Source of the DNA: Agelaius tricolor | Lineage: Eukaryota; Chordata; Aves; Passeriformes; Icteridae | Assembly: GCA_023055355.1 (NCBI GenBank) | Contig: JALJCS010000035.1 | Location: forward strand, 744,001 to 808,000 | Length of the DNA stretch: 64,000 bases | Reading direction: 5' to 3' | In this document: in pieces, positions 29,775 through 41,829 of the stretch | Layout of the letters: each line of letters opens with the position of its first letter | Numbering within the stretch: the first letter of the stretch is position 1 | Translations under genes and position numbers: made by a program | The notes under the pieces: generated by a model | Database searches by the model: none | Seen by the model: the letters and a program-made list of their open reading frames with translations, nothing else | What the model was told of the DNA's origin: nothing

Positions 29775-29990
29775 CTGACACCCCAGCAGGAAGCCAATTA
29801 GGAGGCTCTTTTCCTCACCGTTCTGCTGGCACCGCTGGGCTGAATGTCCTAAAAGGCCCTAATTAGCTTGAACAGAGTTCCTTCTCCCGAGGGCTCAATC
29901 GGAGCTATCATCCGCCCGCTCCTCAATGGGCCTTTTTAGCTCCCCGCTTCATTCAGCCTTTCAAAGGGGATATTTTCCCTTATTTATTTT
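29775..29990. other. Candidate conserved noncoding element in NTN1 intron 6
   Basis: A unique block containing GAAGCCAATTAGGAGGC, the homeodomain-type palindrome CCTAATTAGC (29858-29867), CAATCGGAGCTATCATCC and TTCATTCAGCCTTTCAAAGG. No repeat or open frame explains it. Of the noncoding blocks here it looks most like a developmental enhancer; that rests on motif density and composition only. Confidence 0.33.
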
Positions 29991-31994
29991 TCGTATCTGT
30001 TTGTTTTTGTCGGGTTTGTGGTTTTTCTCCTTTTTAGTTTAATTTGGGCTTTTTTCCCCGCGAGATGGGTTTGGGTGCAAATATTTGGAGTGCGACAGGA
30101 CGGGGGGAGGGCGGGCGGGAGATTCGGGGAGGGGGAGGCAGAAAAGCCTTTTCTGGGATTTTTTGGCTGCGTGGGGGAGCGCAGGGAGAGAGGAGGGGTT
30201 TGCTGGGGTGGGGGCACTTAAATCCCGGGGGAGCAGAAGGGATTCCGGCTGAACCCAGCGAGGGTGGGGACTCCCAGAAGGAGAGGGGGTTATCTGATGA
30301 GAGCAGGTGATGCTGGTCCAGGTGACATGTGAACGTCCTGTACTCCCTCAGGGCCACATTTTCTGCCCGATTTTGGGGGTGTTCCAGCTCTCTGTGGGTG
30401 TGACTGTGCTAAAGGAAACCTGGAGCTTTTAAATCTCCACTTAGCCCCTGGTGCTGAGCTGCCTGTGCTGCAGCAGGGCTGATCCTGCACGGGTGATGCT
30501 GGAACAGTTTTGTACCAGCACTGTGGTCCCGGGCTGGCCCTGCATCCCCGTCCCAGCACTGGGCAGGGAATGGGGCTGAGGAAGAGAATCCTCATCCGAA
30601 AGGTGAGATCATCTGCTCACTTTGCCCTTTCTTGGAAAAAAAAAGTAAAAAAATCCTTCCTTCAGTGGAGCCTTCTCTTAGTCACCCCCTTTGTCGAGAG
30701 GAGCTTGGCAGGGGCTGCTGGAAAAAAGCAAAATGTGTTTTCAAAAGGCAGCTTGAAAAGAGGGAGGGAGGGGGAGAAAAACCTGAATTCCCCAAAAAAA
30801 CCCAGGGCAGGGGGGAAGCACCAGCCCTGGCACTCAGAGCCCCTTGCACTGCTGGGAAGGTGGAGAAATCCCATTCCTGGGGCTGAGCAGCCCCTGCTGC
30901 AGCCACGTGCTGAGGGAGAGAGCCGGGGCAGCGAGGGTCCCCCAGCAGCAGGGCACACCCAGGGATTAGGGATCATAAATCTCCAATATTAAACCAGTAG
31001 GAAATTGGCAACTGGAGCGAGGCAAAGCCGCCGCCAAATAAATTAAAAACTGAAAAAAAGGGGGGAAAAAAAATCCCATTTTAACACTTTGCTGCAGCGA
31101 GGAGCCAGCCCTTTACATTCCCAAAGCCAGATGGTGTCGGGGTCACCTTTTGCTGCTGGTTGGAATAGAATCCACATGGACCCCAGTCCACTTGTGTGTG
31201 CAGTGAGAGGGAGCCAGGCCTTTGGAGAGCCCTGCCTTGGACTGGGACATCTGGGCCTGCCAGGGCTGTCCCCTCCCACCTGGCCGGGTGAAATACCCTC
31301 CAAGGACAGGTGCTCTGTCCTTGGGATCGTACAGGGGCCAGCCCAGCCGTGGTTCCCAAACTCCCACAGACAGGTCTGTGCAGGGGATGTGTGGGATGCT
31401 CCAGGATTCCACCACAGCAGGCACAGGTTTGGCCCTGCAGCCCAGCCCTGAGTCAGCCTCAGCAGGGGAGGCCTTGAACTCAGGACATTTATCACAAACA
31501 AACCCCAAATGTAAATTTAAAAAGTGATTAAATAATTAGGTTTTCCCCAACCTCCCTGTTTTCATGGCAGCCTCAGGAGTCTGGGGCCCTGACTCACGAT
31601 CTCTGAATGCTGCAAGGCACTGCTGTGCTTTCAGCCTTCAGCAGCTGCCCTCAAACACTGTTTTGAGGCTTTGGGCTGGGTTTTGTTTTTATTAACATCA
31701 AACCATCCACCCTTGGGCTTTCATCTCCAGCTTCCAGCCTTTGGGGCTTTCTTGTGGCTGGAGGCTCCCAGCCAGGCCTCGAGGAGCCAGGAGCATCCCT
31801 GAGCTCTGGGCATGCAGGAGGGGACCAGGGACCCTCCCTCCCCTGCCCAGCCCGGGGACCACTCTGTCACCTTCTTCTGGCAAAGCACCAAACTGTGGTG
31901 AGGGCTGGAAGGCACCATCCAGGTGGGATTGGTGGGTCAGGAGTGTCAGTGTCAGGTGGGATTAGGTTCCTGGGCAGCCCCTGCCCTCACCAGG

Positions 31995-32115
31995 CCCCAG
32001 CTGTGCCCCAGCTGTGCCCCTGCTGTGCCTCTGCTGTCCCCCAGCTGTGCCCCAGCTGTGCCCCAGCTGTCCCCCTGCTGTCCCCCTGCTGTGCCCCTGC
32101 TGTCCCCCTGCTCTC
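31995..32115. repeat. 11-bp GC-rich minisatellite
   Basis: About eleven units of GCCCCAGCTGT and variants such as GTCCCCCTGCT, period about 11 bp. Each typical unit contains CAGCTG, an E-box-type palindrome, so that motif occurs several times. Confidence 0.88.
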
Positions 32116-32224
32116 CAGGCCCCTTTGCTGCCTGAGAGCTCCCTGGGGAGCAGAGCAGGCTGCAGGGAAATGAACCTGGAGAACAATCCCTGCATCTCTG
32201 GGAGTTTGCTGAAACCAGCCTGGA

Positions 32225-32872
32225 CCAGAGCCCATCCTCACTGAAACCAGTGTCACCAGTGTGAACCAGAGCCCATCCTCACTGAAACCAGTGTCACCAG
32301 TGTGAACCAGAGCCCATCAGTGAAACCAGTGTGACCAGTGTGAACCAGAGCCCATCCTCACTGAAACCAGTGTCACCAGTGTGAACCAGAGCCCATCCTC
32401 ACTGAAACCAGTGTGACCAGTGTGAACCAGAGCCCATCCTCACTGAAACCAGTGTGACCAGTGTGAACCAGAGCCCATCCTCACTGAAACCAGTGTCACC
32501 AGTGTGAACCAGAGCCCATCCTCACTGAAACCAGTGTCACCAGTGTGAACCAGAGCCCATCCTCACTGAAACCAGTGTGACCAGTGTGAACCAGAGCCCA
32601 TCCTCACTGAAACCAGTGTCACCAGTGTGAACCAGAGCCCATCCTCACTGAAACCAGTGTGACCAGTGTGAACCAGAGCCCATCCTCACTGAAACCAGTG
32701 TCACCAGTGTGAACCAGAGCCCATCCTCACTGAAACCAGTGTCACCAGTGTGAACCAGAGCCCATCCTCACTGAAACCAGTGTGACCAGTGTGAACCAGA
32801 GCCCATCCTCACTGAAACCAGTGTGACCAGTGTGAACCAGAGCCCATCCTCACTGAAACCAGTGTCACCAGC
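32225..32872. repeat. 41-bp minisatellite, about 15-16 copies
   Basis: Units carry CCTCACTGAAACCAGTGTCA and then CCAGTGTGAACCAGAGCCCA plus T, 41 bp in total. Two alternatives at one site (GTGTCACCAG or GTGTGACCAG) are interspersed. One unit near 32306 has lost its CCTCACTG part. Copies are otherwise nearly identical, so the array is young. Confidence 0.95.
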
Positions 32873-34874
32873 TCCAGCTGGAGCAGTGGAAGCTGCAGCT
32901 CCTTTGATTTTGTTCTCCCGCTCCCAGGGGACCACAGCAAGGGCAGCACCAGCCCCAGGAGGAACCATCATCCCCTGTCTCCTCCCTCCATCTGCTGCCC
33001 CAGGGGTTTTGCCAGGGATGAAGAGACAGGGACAGCCTGAGCAGGGCTTCAGTGGAACATCAGCCAGGGGAGAGCAGCTCAGCACAAAGCCCAGCCTGTC
33101 CCAGGAGAGGGCAGCTGAAGGGCAGCACCAAACCCCAAAGCCAGCTCTGCACTGGGGGGCACAGCTGAGCCAGAGCCCCAAATCAGGACAGGACTGAAAC
33201 CTCCTGCATGAGAAGGGAGTGTTTAAATCCAGCTCAGGTCCTTCAAAAATTCATCCTGGCCCATTTCTGCCTCTCTGCATGTCCTGTGTCCCCTGGGAGA
33301 TGCTGGTCCCACCTCAGCACTGGAACAGCCAGACAAACACCCCTGGAGCTCGGGAGGAACTGAGCTCAGGAGGAACCGAGCGTCCTGGACACGAAGCTGT
33401 GGGCAGAAATCCGGCTGTCAGGGCAGGCAGCTGTGCCTGCCCCAGCCAAGCCTTCCTCAAAGCTTTCACTCCTTCCACTTCATTAATAAAAAGGGAAAAA
33501 ATAAGAGACAGGGGCCTTGACATTAAAAAAAATACAGACTGTGTGTTTTAGAGCAGAGTTTCCTGTAACCACCTCTCTCCAGTTCCTTTTCATTCATTTT
33601 CTCCATTTTGTCAGTGTGGACCCAAGCAGGTCAAAGGTTTAAGCTTTTTTGGAAAGATTTGTTTCCAAAAAATAAAAATTGGCTACTCTTCACATTTTGT
33701 TACCTTCACACCAGACAGGGAAATACATGGTCAGAGCTTAGGGTTGTTTTTTTTCCTTTTTTTTTCCTTGTCCCTTTTTTTTTTTTTAATGAAAGCATCT
33801 GGCCTCCATGACACGCTCTGAAAAAAAATACCCCATATATTTTGCAACGTGTTAAAAAGCTGTGCTGGGCTGCAGAGCTCTGCTTCCTCCCAGAGCCTGG
33901 AATCACTTGGTTTTAGAGACAGGGGGATGCTCCTCCACCACCAACCCAGGGGAGAAAACTGGATTGTTACAAGGCAAGTGACAGCAGAGTTTTCCCTGAG
34001 GTTTCTGGGAGTTTCTTCTCCCTCTGTTAATTTATACAAACAGGATGGGTCCCACTGGGGCAGCTGAGACAGGCAGGTGAATGGGCAGGGGTTTACAGCT
34101 CCCAGGGCATGGAGGGAACAGCGGGGAAAAGGGAAAAGTTCCATGATTTGGCTAAAAAAGCTCTTTGTGGTGGTGCTGCACCAGCCTGTGCAGGGCCTGG
34201 CCCCTGCTGCTCTCCCAGCCCGGCCACCCTCACCTGGGGCTTCCCTGGGTCCCTCCTGGTGGGGATTCCTCACCCACAGCTGGCAAACAGAGCCAGGAGG
34301 GCTGGGCAGGCCCTGCCTGGGCAAGGCATTTCCTGGGAGCTGATTTTTAGCCCTGTCCCAGGAAAGAGCCAGGGCTGAGGTGTCCTCAGGCCATGGCTAC
34401 AGAGGGGGTTACACAGCATCAGCCATGGGAAATCATCATAATCCTCATCACCATCACCACCATCAGCGTCACCTTGTGCAGGGATCAGGGCTGTGCTCCC
34501 ACTCCCTCTGGCTGTGGGAGCTGGAGCTCTCCCAGTGCTCTGCCAGGACACCAGGACATCTCCCTGGAGCCCGGAGCTGCCACCCAGCCCGTGCAGAGGT
34601 GTTTCAGTGACTCTGCCAGGCTCAGAGCTGGAGAGCATCTCCCAAGCCTGTGGTGCTCTTGGAAGCTCTGCTGGGCCCTCAGATGCAGCAGTGGCTGCTC
34701 CTGTTCTTGGGAGGTTGCCTGGGGACAGCGTTTTGGGGCACCCACACCCCCTGGCTGCTGCAAAATCCCTCCTCCTCACACAGCCCATTAGGTAAGGCTT
34801 GAAGCCCATTTTCTGCTCACCAGCCCAAGCAATAACACCTTCTCCTCTCTTGCCTGTGTGTTGTTTTTCTCCAG

Positions 34875-35203
34875 CTGTCCAGATCCACGTCCTGAAAGCA
34901 GAGAAGAACGCGGACTGGTGGAAGTTCACGGTGAACATCATCTCCGTCTACAAGCAGGGCAGCAACCGCATCCGGCGCGGCGACCAGACCCTGTGGATCC
35001 ACTCCAAGGACATCGCCTGCAAGTGCCCCAAGATCAAGCCCATGAAGAAGTATTTGCTGCTGGGCAACAACGAGGACTCTCCCGACCAGAGCGGCATCAT
35101 TGCGGACAAAACCAGCCTGGTGATCCAGTGGCGGGACACGTGGGCCCGGCGGCTCCGGAAGTTCCAGCAGCGGGAGAAGAAGGGGAAGTGTAAGAAAGCC
35201 TAA
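34875..35203 (+). CDS. NTN1: Netrin-1, last coding exon: rest of NTR module and stop
   Basis: This terminal coding segment (329 nt, TAA at 35201-35203) encodes residues about 496-604. CT completes Ala with the previous G. The translation begins [18 protein letters not shown], continues with [36 protein letters not shown] and [19 protein letters not shown], and ends [11 protein letters not shown]. It supplies the last three NTR cysteines (two in ACKC, one near the C-terminus), an RGD tripeptide and a strongly basic tail, all known in netrin-1. The branch pyrimidine tract CTTTTTCTCCAG precedes it. It agrees with chicken and human netrin-1 over the full length, with only conservative differences, and GC content at third positions is very high. 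Confidence 0.98.
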
Positions 35204-35352
35204 AGGAGGAGGAGGAGAGGGAGAGACTGACTGTGCATGCTGCTTTGTGTAGAGCTGGGGCGGGCAGGGGCCAGCTGCCAGGGTGGGCTGGGGGGACGGG
35301 GGGCAGCGACCATGGCTGGGGGTGCTGGGCCTGCACCTCATATTCCAGGGGA

Positions 35353-35693
35353 AATGAAACCCAACAGGACTCAACAGAACCCAACAGGACCCAACAGGAC
35401 CAAAAAAAACCCAACAGAACTCAACAAAACCCAACAGAACTCAACAGAACTCAACAAAACCCATCAACACCCAACAGAACCCAATAGGACCCAACAGGGC
35501 CCAACAGAACTCAACAGAACTCAACAAAATCCATCAACACCCAACAGGACCCAACAGAACCCAATAGGACCCAACAGAACCCAACAGAAGTCAACAAAAC
35601 CCATCAAAACCCAACAGAACCCAACAGGACACAACAGAACCCAACAAAGACCAACAGGGTCCAACAAAACCCAACAAAACCCAACAAAACCTG
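35353..35693. repeat. 10-bp CCAACAGAAC-type array in the NTN1 3' UTR
   Basis: About 34 units of 10 bp, such as CCCAACAGGA, CTCAACAGAA and CCATCAACAC, starting about 150 bp after the NTN1 stop. In mRNA sense it is A/C-rich and almost free of T. Confidence 0.95.
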
Positions 35694-38094
35694 ACTGCAC
35701 ACGCAGACAGAGCCCACGAGTGGGGTGCAGGCGTGCAGCACCTGGGGCCCCCCAGCTCCCTCCTGCCCCGTTGCTGAAGAACTCAGAGACACCAAACTGC
35801 CTTCCAGCTGCCAACATCTGCTGCCTCCAAAGCACGGCATGGGCACATCCACCCCGTAAGAAACTAATCAACAGCACCGCTGGAAATTAACTCCCCATCC
35901 CCAAAACACGTACTTGCAACTTAGGCTGACTGAGAGAGCTCTTGTAGAGGAAACTAAACCAAGACTTTTGCTGAGGACAGACCCAAGGATCAGCCCAGGG
36001 GGTCCTGGGGGGCTTTGGTGTCCCACAGCCATGGCCACCGCCTGGGGTGCCCGAGGCTGTGATGATGCTCTGGGTCCACTGTAGGCACAGCCAAGAGGGG
36101 ACACTGCTGGTGGGGGATTTCCTGCTGTGCATAACTCTGGGAACGGCTCCGTGCTCAGCCCCCGGCCCTGAGGATGCTGCCCCAACACACTGAAGGAGTG
36201 AGAGCCCACAGGGCGCCCTGTCCCCCTCCAGCCACGCACTTACAAGGAGTCTATAACCAGGATCCCCAAGGAAACACCCAGACCTGACAAAAAATGAGTT
36301 GGCATCCAGCTCCCACAAAGTGCCCTGAAGATCCTGCCAGTCTCAGTCCTTGAATCTCCACTGTGGCCACCTCTGAACCTCCTCCATGGGCTCGGTGCCC
36401 TCTGCTGCTGTCAGCACACCAGGAACCCTCAGAAGGTAGAAAATCCCTGCAGGGGACACCAGGGTCCTGGCTGGTCACTGGTTTCACTCCCAAACCCAGA
36501 GCAGCTCTGCCCTCACTCCCTCTGGAGCTGCAGCCCCTGACATCCCTGTGAAGGTCTTGGAGACAAAGTGGGGAGCAGAGGGTGCCAGGGACTGTCCCCA
36601 TGGGCATGGGGCCAGTGCAGAGCCCACACAGGGAAGGGGTCTCAGCCAGGAGCAAGGTGTGACCCACCTGGAGCTCTCCTCCCTCTGCTGGGGGGGGGCA
36701 TCCAGCCAATTTAAAATTCCCAATTTCCAGTCATGAATGCACTGAGCCCAGTGGAGGCTGCCTCACCTCAGACCGGAGCATCCTCCCCTGGGGTACCCCA
36801 TGGGCAGGACTGGACTGGGAGCTGTGAGCCCATGCCAGGCTGCTCCCCTGGCACAGCAGCCCCTGGGGAATGGGGATTTCCAATTCCACCTCATGCAGGG
36901 AGAGCAGGAATGGCTGGGCAGGAAGGCAGGGAGGGCAGGACGGTACCTGGAGGAGAAGCAAACATTAGTCGCTATGAAAAGCAAAACCTCCCTGCTATTT
37001 TTCCTTTTAGGAAACTTGGAAACATCTCTTTTATGACATTTTCCAGTGGTTTTGCCTTGTTTTATAGCAATTGACAATATTTATATAATGACATAAACCA
37101 CCATAAAGCAGGGCAGCCATGTAAATAGGTGCAAAGAGGAGGCTCCCGGGGCTGCTGGAGACACCAACCGGAGGGACCCAGCTCTGCTGAGCCTCCCCTG
37201 CCACCACAAGGCCCCCAAAATTAATCTGGGTATGAGGAGAAAAATCCCACCCTGGACATCAAGCAGCTTCCCCCACCAAGTCTGTGTTTTCTCCCCTTTC
37301 TCAAACTGGACCTGGTTTTCCTTATCTCAGAGCTCAAGGAGAGCTGAGGGTTTTGCAGCCAAGGGAAGTGAAGCCACCAGGTTCTGAGGGATAAAATCTA
37401 ACCTCAAGTGTCCAAATGGAGGCTTAAAGCCCTGAAACAGGGCTTGGATGCTCTCCTGCAGTCACCATCAGCTGCTGCCAGGGTGGGGACAGCACATCTC
37501 CAGGCAGCTGGGATGTCCCCAACCCTCAAATGGTGCCTGAAGGTAACAGAATCCAACCCAAAGCCAGTTCTCCACGTGGAGAGCAGGAAGGAAAGGCCAG
37601 GGCACCTGGGGACTCGGGGACTGCCCATAGCACACCTGGACACCCGAGGCTCACTCCCAGTTTCCACCCTTGTCAAGCACAGCACCCTCCCAGCACAGCT
37701 TGGACACCCCAAACCCCCAGGGACACCCTGCAGCCCCTTCCCTGCTCCCACTGCTCCTGGAAGGCCCCCCAGCCCCTGATCCCACGGCCCTGGCACAGCC
37801 TGGGGCCTCAGAGGGAAATGAGCTGGCACAGCAGCCTGGATGCTGGCCCAGGAGGGAAGCCCCCAGACCTGTCCCTCCATCCCTGCTGGAGTTTTGTGCT
37901 TTCCATCAGCCCAGGCAAACCAACCTGCACTCCATCCATGGCCCCAGTGCCCTTCATGTGCTCCCAGTAACCCCGACCTGCTGGAACTGGTGCTGGAACT
38001 GGTGCAGCTGGAGCAGCCTCGGCTGGGAGGGCACAGCAGCCCCGTTTCAGGCTCCAGAGGGGCAGCTCCTCCCTGCAGCACCCCTGCTCCAGGA

Positions 38095-38332
38095 CATCTC
38101 CATGAGGACACCCCCAGGACACCCCCATGAGGACACCCCCATGAGGACACCCCCATGAGGACACCCCCAGGACATCTCCATGAGGACACCCCCATGAGGA
38201 CACCCCCAGGAGGACACCCCCATGAGGACACCCCCATGAGGACATCTCCAGGAGGACACCCCCATGAGGACATCCCCATGAGGACACCCCCAGGACATCC
38301 CCAGGAGGACACCCCCAGGAGGACACCCCCTG
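38095..38332. repeat. 14-bp GGACACCCCCATGA array in the NTN1 3' UTR
   Basis: Units GGACACCCCCATGA and the shorter GGACACCCCCA, with GGACATCTCCA variants. About 13 exact copies of GGACACCCCC can be counted. In mRNA sense this gives closely spaced GGAC and ACACCC motifs. Confidence 0.93.
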
Positions 38333-38971
38333 TGCTGCTCCCCCAGAGGCACAGGAGGCCCCCTCAGCACCTGCCCAGCCAGGGGCAGCTCTGGGACACT
38401 GACCCCCTTCTGACCAGCAGGGACCCATGGGGACAGGAGTGGCACCCCCAGGGCACAGGGAAGGGGCTGTGGTGCCTGCAGGGAGGCTTTGGAGAGCAGC
38501 TGAAATGCCAAAACAATCATCACCGACCGTAGCACCCCACAGAAGTGGCTTGGTCTCGTTTCTGTTTGTCCGTGTGTCCGTGCCCCTCCCGCCCCGCCTC
38601 ACCCCCTCACAAACCTGTGTTCCTTTTGGGGTTGTTTTATTTTGGTTTTGGTTTTGTTTCTTTTTTTTTTTTTTTTTATTATTTCTGTTAATATCTTGAA
38701 CTGTAAATGTTGTTTAGTTATGACCATGGCAGACTGCTTTGGGCGATGTTTCTTTACAATGCATACTAATATATTATGGTTATTATATATGAATATATTT
38801 AATGACACATGAAAAAGTTGTGGATTTTCTTATTGTTTTTCCGAGTTGTTTCTTTTTTTTCCTTTTTTTTTCCCTTTTGTTTGTTTGTTCGTTAGATTGG
38901 CTGTAATTGACCCGAAGGAGCTTGTAACTGTTCAGCACCCCCTCGGTAGGACTAAAGTCAGAAACCAGTTG

Positions 38972-38977
38972 AATAAA
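38972..38977 (+). terminator. NTN1: Likely NTN1 polyadenylation signal
   Basis: An AATAAA in GTTGAATAAACTCTTGTAAA closes the AT-rich 3' end of the presumed UTR. A cleavage site about 15-25 bp downstream would fall near 38990-39000, after which the sequence returns to GC-rich DNA. Confidence 0.7.
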
Positions 38978-39384
38978 CTCTTGTAAACTGTAAAAATCTC
39001 CAGGAATTTCTGCTTTTTCCCAGCCCACTGCTCCGTGAGCCTGTGGGACAAGGAGCTGGGCAGGGAGATGATGGTGTCCCCTCCACCCCTGGCTCTGTCA
39101 GTGTCCCCGGGCAGGGCTGAGGTGGCACAGCTATTCTGGACTGGCAGTCCCAGCCCTGTCCCTGCCCAGCACCTCCAGGCAGTGGCCACTGGCCTTGGGG
39201 ACAGCGGTGTCACCGCCCCTGGGTGGCAGGGGGATCCCCAGCAGCCCTGTGGGCTCAGCTGTGCCCTGCAGTGGGACAGAGCCAAAACCTGGGGACACTG
39301 CCTGGAGCTGGGGACAGCTGGGGACAGCCAAAGTCTGGAGTCAGAACAGCTGCCAGCCCCGCTCTGCCCCATTTCTGTCCCATC

Positions 39385-39868
39385 CAGGGGCTGCTGAGCA
39401 GTGCTGGCCCTTCCTGCCCATCCTGCAGGGCTCAGGGCTCCCTCAGCCCCATCCAGTGCTGGCCCTTCCAGCCCACCCCACAGGGCTCCCTCAGCTCCCC
39501 CAGCCCCATCCAGTGCTGGCCCTTCCAGCCCACCCTGCAGGGCTCCCTCAGCTCCCTCAGCCCCATCCAGTGCTGGCCCTTCCTGCCCACCCTGCAGGGC
39601 TCCCTCAGCTCCCTCAGCCCCATCCAGTGCTGGCCCTTCCTGCCCACCCTGCAGGGCTCCCTCAGCTCCCCCAGCTCCATCCAGGGGCTGCTGAGCAGTG
39701 CTGACCCTTCCTGCCCACCCTGCAGGGCTCCCTCAACTCCCCCAGCCCCATCCAGTGCTGGCCCTTCCAGCCCACCCTGCAGGGCTCAGGGCTCCCTCAG
39801 CCCCATCCAGTGCTGGCCCTTCCAGCCCACCCTGCAGGGCTCCCCCAGCTCCCCCAGCCCCATCCAGG
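39385..39868. repeat. 57-bp minisatellite, about 8 copies
   Basis: Units carry CATCCAGTGCTGGCCCTTCC, then AGCCCACCCTGCAGGGCTCC and CTCAGCTCCCCCAGCCC, about 57 bp. Some units have GGGCTCAGGGCTCC or an insert CAGGGGCTGCTGAGCAGTG, which recurs at 39387 and 39682. Confidence 0.93.
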
Positions 39869-40085
39869 GTCAGTGGGGCCAGAGCTGGTGGCCAGGCAAG
39901 GGCTGGTGGCACTGACAGCACACAGAGCTGGAGGTGGGGGAACTGAGGCACCAAAACACTTCCAGGGACAGAAATCCAGGCAAAAGGGGCTGCCAAGTGC
40001 TGGGGTCAGCCCAGCTGACCCGAGCCTTCAGCAGGGCTGGGGATTTATGAACCCAAAACCACAGCGGGGGCGGAAATGTCAGATC

Positions 40086-40091
40086 TTTATT
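40086..40091 (-). terminator. Alternative candidate STX8 polyadenylation signal
   Basis: TTTATT on the + strand reads AATAAA on the minus strand, in CCCTGCAATAAAGATCTGAC. If used, the STX8 3' UTR would be about 3.4 kb. The hexamer context is good, but the distance makes it the less compact choice. Confidence 0.3.
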
Positions 40092-41829
40092 GCAGGGACA
40101 AACGGGTGCCAAGCACCAGCGCTCTGCTCCCAGGGGCAAATGGGCTCCCAGGATGGAGGTGGCCACTTGTGCAGAGGTGACACGGTGCCTCTGAAGGGGG
40201 GGAGGCCTTTCCCACGGAGGGCTGCACTGGGGGGGTTTTCCCAGCCTGGTCCCAGCAGCAGAGTGGGAGAGGAACCATCCACACACCCAGCTCAGCCCAG
40301 GACCCAGGGAATGGGAAATGCCCAGCAGCGTGCCAGGATGATCCCGGCCCTCCTGCAGGAGGTGGGGATTTCTCCCAGCGCTGGGACATCCACGTCCTGC
40401 CCCCAGCACTGGGATTGTTGCTCTGGAAGCTGCTGAGCTCCTGAGCACGTCCTCCAGGAGAGAGATGAGGAGGTGGCAGGGAAGGCCAAGGCTGGGATGT
40501 CTCTGGGCACATTCCAGGAAGATCTTTGCTTGGGAAACCACTCCAGGTTGGCTCCTCCGCTGCTGCTGGGAGCCAAACCCCGGCATCTCTCGTATTTTAA
40601 CTTTGCTTTTTCTTTAGTGGGGCAGGGAGACAGAAAAGCTTCCCTGCACACAGCAGAGTGCTGCCAAATCCACTGCTTTTTAATCAAATTCCTCACCAAC
40701 ACCACACATTCAATGCTACCTAAAGGGCAAGGCTGAGAGCCCCTTTGTTGGCCACAACAAGCAAGTCCTGCTGTTTCCACCCTTCCCAGGAGCTCACAGG
40801 AAAAATGTGCTGGGGGACCCAGTGGGTCAGAAAAGCTTTGAAAGCCTGGGTCAGAACAAAGTGCTGTGGAACTCTGACCAGGGTGAGCTCCATGTCCATC
40901 CTGCATGTCCTGGGAACTCAAACAAAGCCATCATTCCCTCCAGAAGTGGCAGCTTTAATTGGCAGCCCAGAAGTGGCAGTTTTAATTAGCAGCCCAGGGC
41001 CGTGGTCTGCTCTGAACAAAGCCCACGCTGCTCTCTGGCTGTCACTGCAGATCCACGGGGCTGCTCCAGAGCTGGCACTGAAATTCTGCTCCAGGTCTGG
41101 GGGCTGCTGCTGAGGAACAGCTCCAGGAGCATTCCCAGCATCCACAGAGCTGCAGGAATGCAGGGGTTTGGAACCTTTCCTTGCTGGAGCAGCCCTGCCT
41201 GAAGCTCCATTGCAAATCTGACATCAGCAATAACTCACAGCCCCTGCCTGTGCTCTTGGAAACCAGAGCACACCAAAGCAGCCCTGCCCTCCCTGACAGC
41301 CCCAAGGTGAAGCATCTCTCCAAGAAAACTGAGCAGGCACAGCCTGGGCTGCCCCTGGAAAGGCTTCAAGGCTTTCCCCAGCAGAGCACAGGGGCAGCTC
41401 CAGAGCAGCTCCAGCCTCCAGCTCTGAGTGTTGAGGATGGGCACAGAGCCCTGCCTGAAGCTGGAGGGGGCACAGCTGCATCTCGGGGCCTTTCTCACCA
41501 AGCTCCTTCTCCTGTCCCTCCCTGGGAGCACCAAGACAGGAAATGTTCTCTGGATGCAGGGGACAGCTCCCACAGCTCTCACAGCACCACCCATGGCAGG
41601 TGAAGAAGCTCTGAATCCCTGGGATCCCAGTGAGGGCCAGCCCTTGCAAGAGTGACAAATCTGGCACAATACACACAAAGTCTGACAGAAATTGCTTATT
41701 TCCTTCTCCAGACCAGCTCTTAGGACATGGCAGCGTTGGATAAATCATCCACAGACAACACAAGATAGGAGGAAACAATAAAACCCCAGGCAGAGAAACT
41801 GTATAGAAATGGATCAGCTTTAATCAGTA

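Larger units (their letters stand above)
28300..34874 (+). other. NTN1: NTN1 intron 6
   Basis: A 6.6-kb intron from GTGAGT to TTTTTCTCCAG, joining a phase-1 Ala codon (G|CT). It contains three tandem arrays (28735, 31995 and 32225), a candidate noncoding element (29775-29990) and poly-T/poly-A runs near 33530, 33748 and 33775. No gene, RNA gene or clear CR1 copy was seen. Confidence 0.9.
35204..38995 (+). other. NTN1: NTN1 3' untranslated region (inferred)
   Basis: This extends from the stop codon to just past the AATAAA at 38972. Vertebrate NTN1 has a long 3' UTR, and no strong AATAAA with a plausible end was chosen closer to the stop. The final 330 bp are AT-rich (TATATATGAATATATTTAAT and similar), like many conserved 3' UTR ends. 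Two tandem arrays lie inside (35353-35693 and 38095-38332), plus a poly-T run near 38661-38677. The extent is inferred; earlier polyadenylation is possible. Confidence 0.65.
38996..41814. other. Intergenic interval between convergent NTN1 and STX8
   Basis: DNA between the presumed NTN1 end and the nearer candidate STX8 end. It holds one tandem array (39385-39868) and otherwise no gene, RNA gene or mobile element I can support. If the alternative STX8 signal at 40086 is used, the right part belongs to the STX8 3' UTR. Confidence 0.5.

Noticed and set aside
34817..35434. Minus-strand 205-codon frame opposite the last NTN1 exon
   Set aside because: It is the GC-rich shadow of the NTN1 coding exon, which is the clearly conserved frame.
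37020..37100. AT-rich stretch in the NTN1 3' UTR as an early polyadenylation site
   Set aside because: It contains TATTTATATAATGACATAAA but no canonical AATAAA, so the signal at 38972 was preferred.
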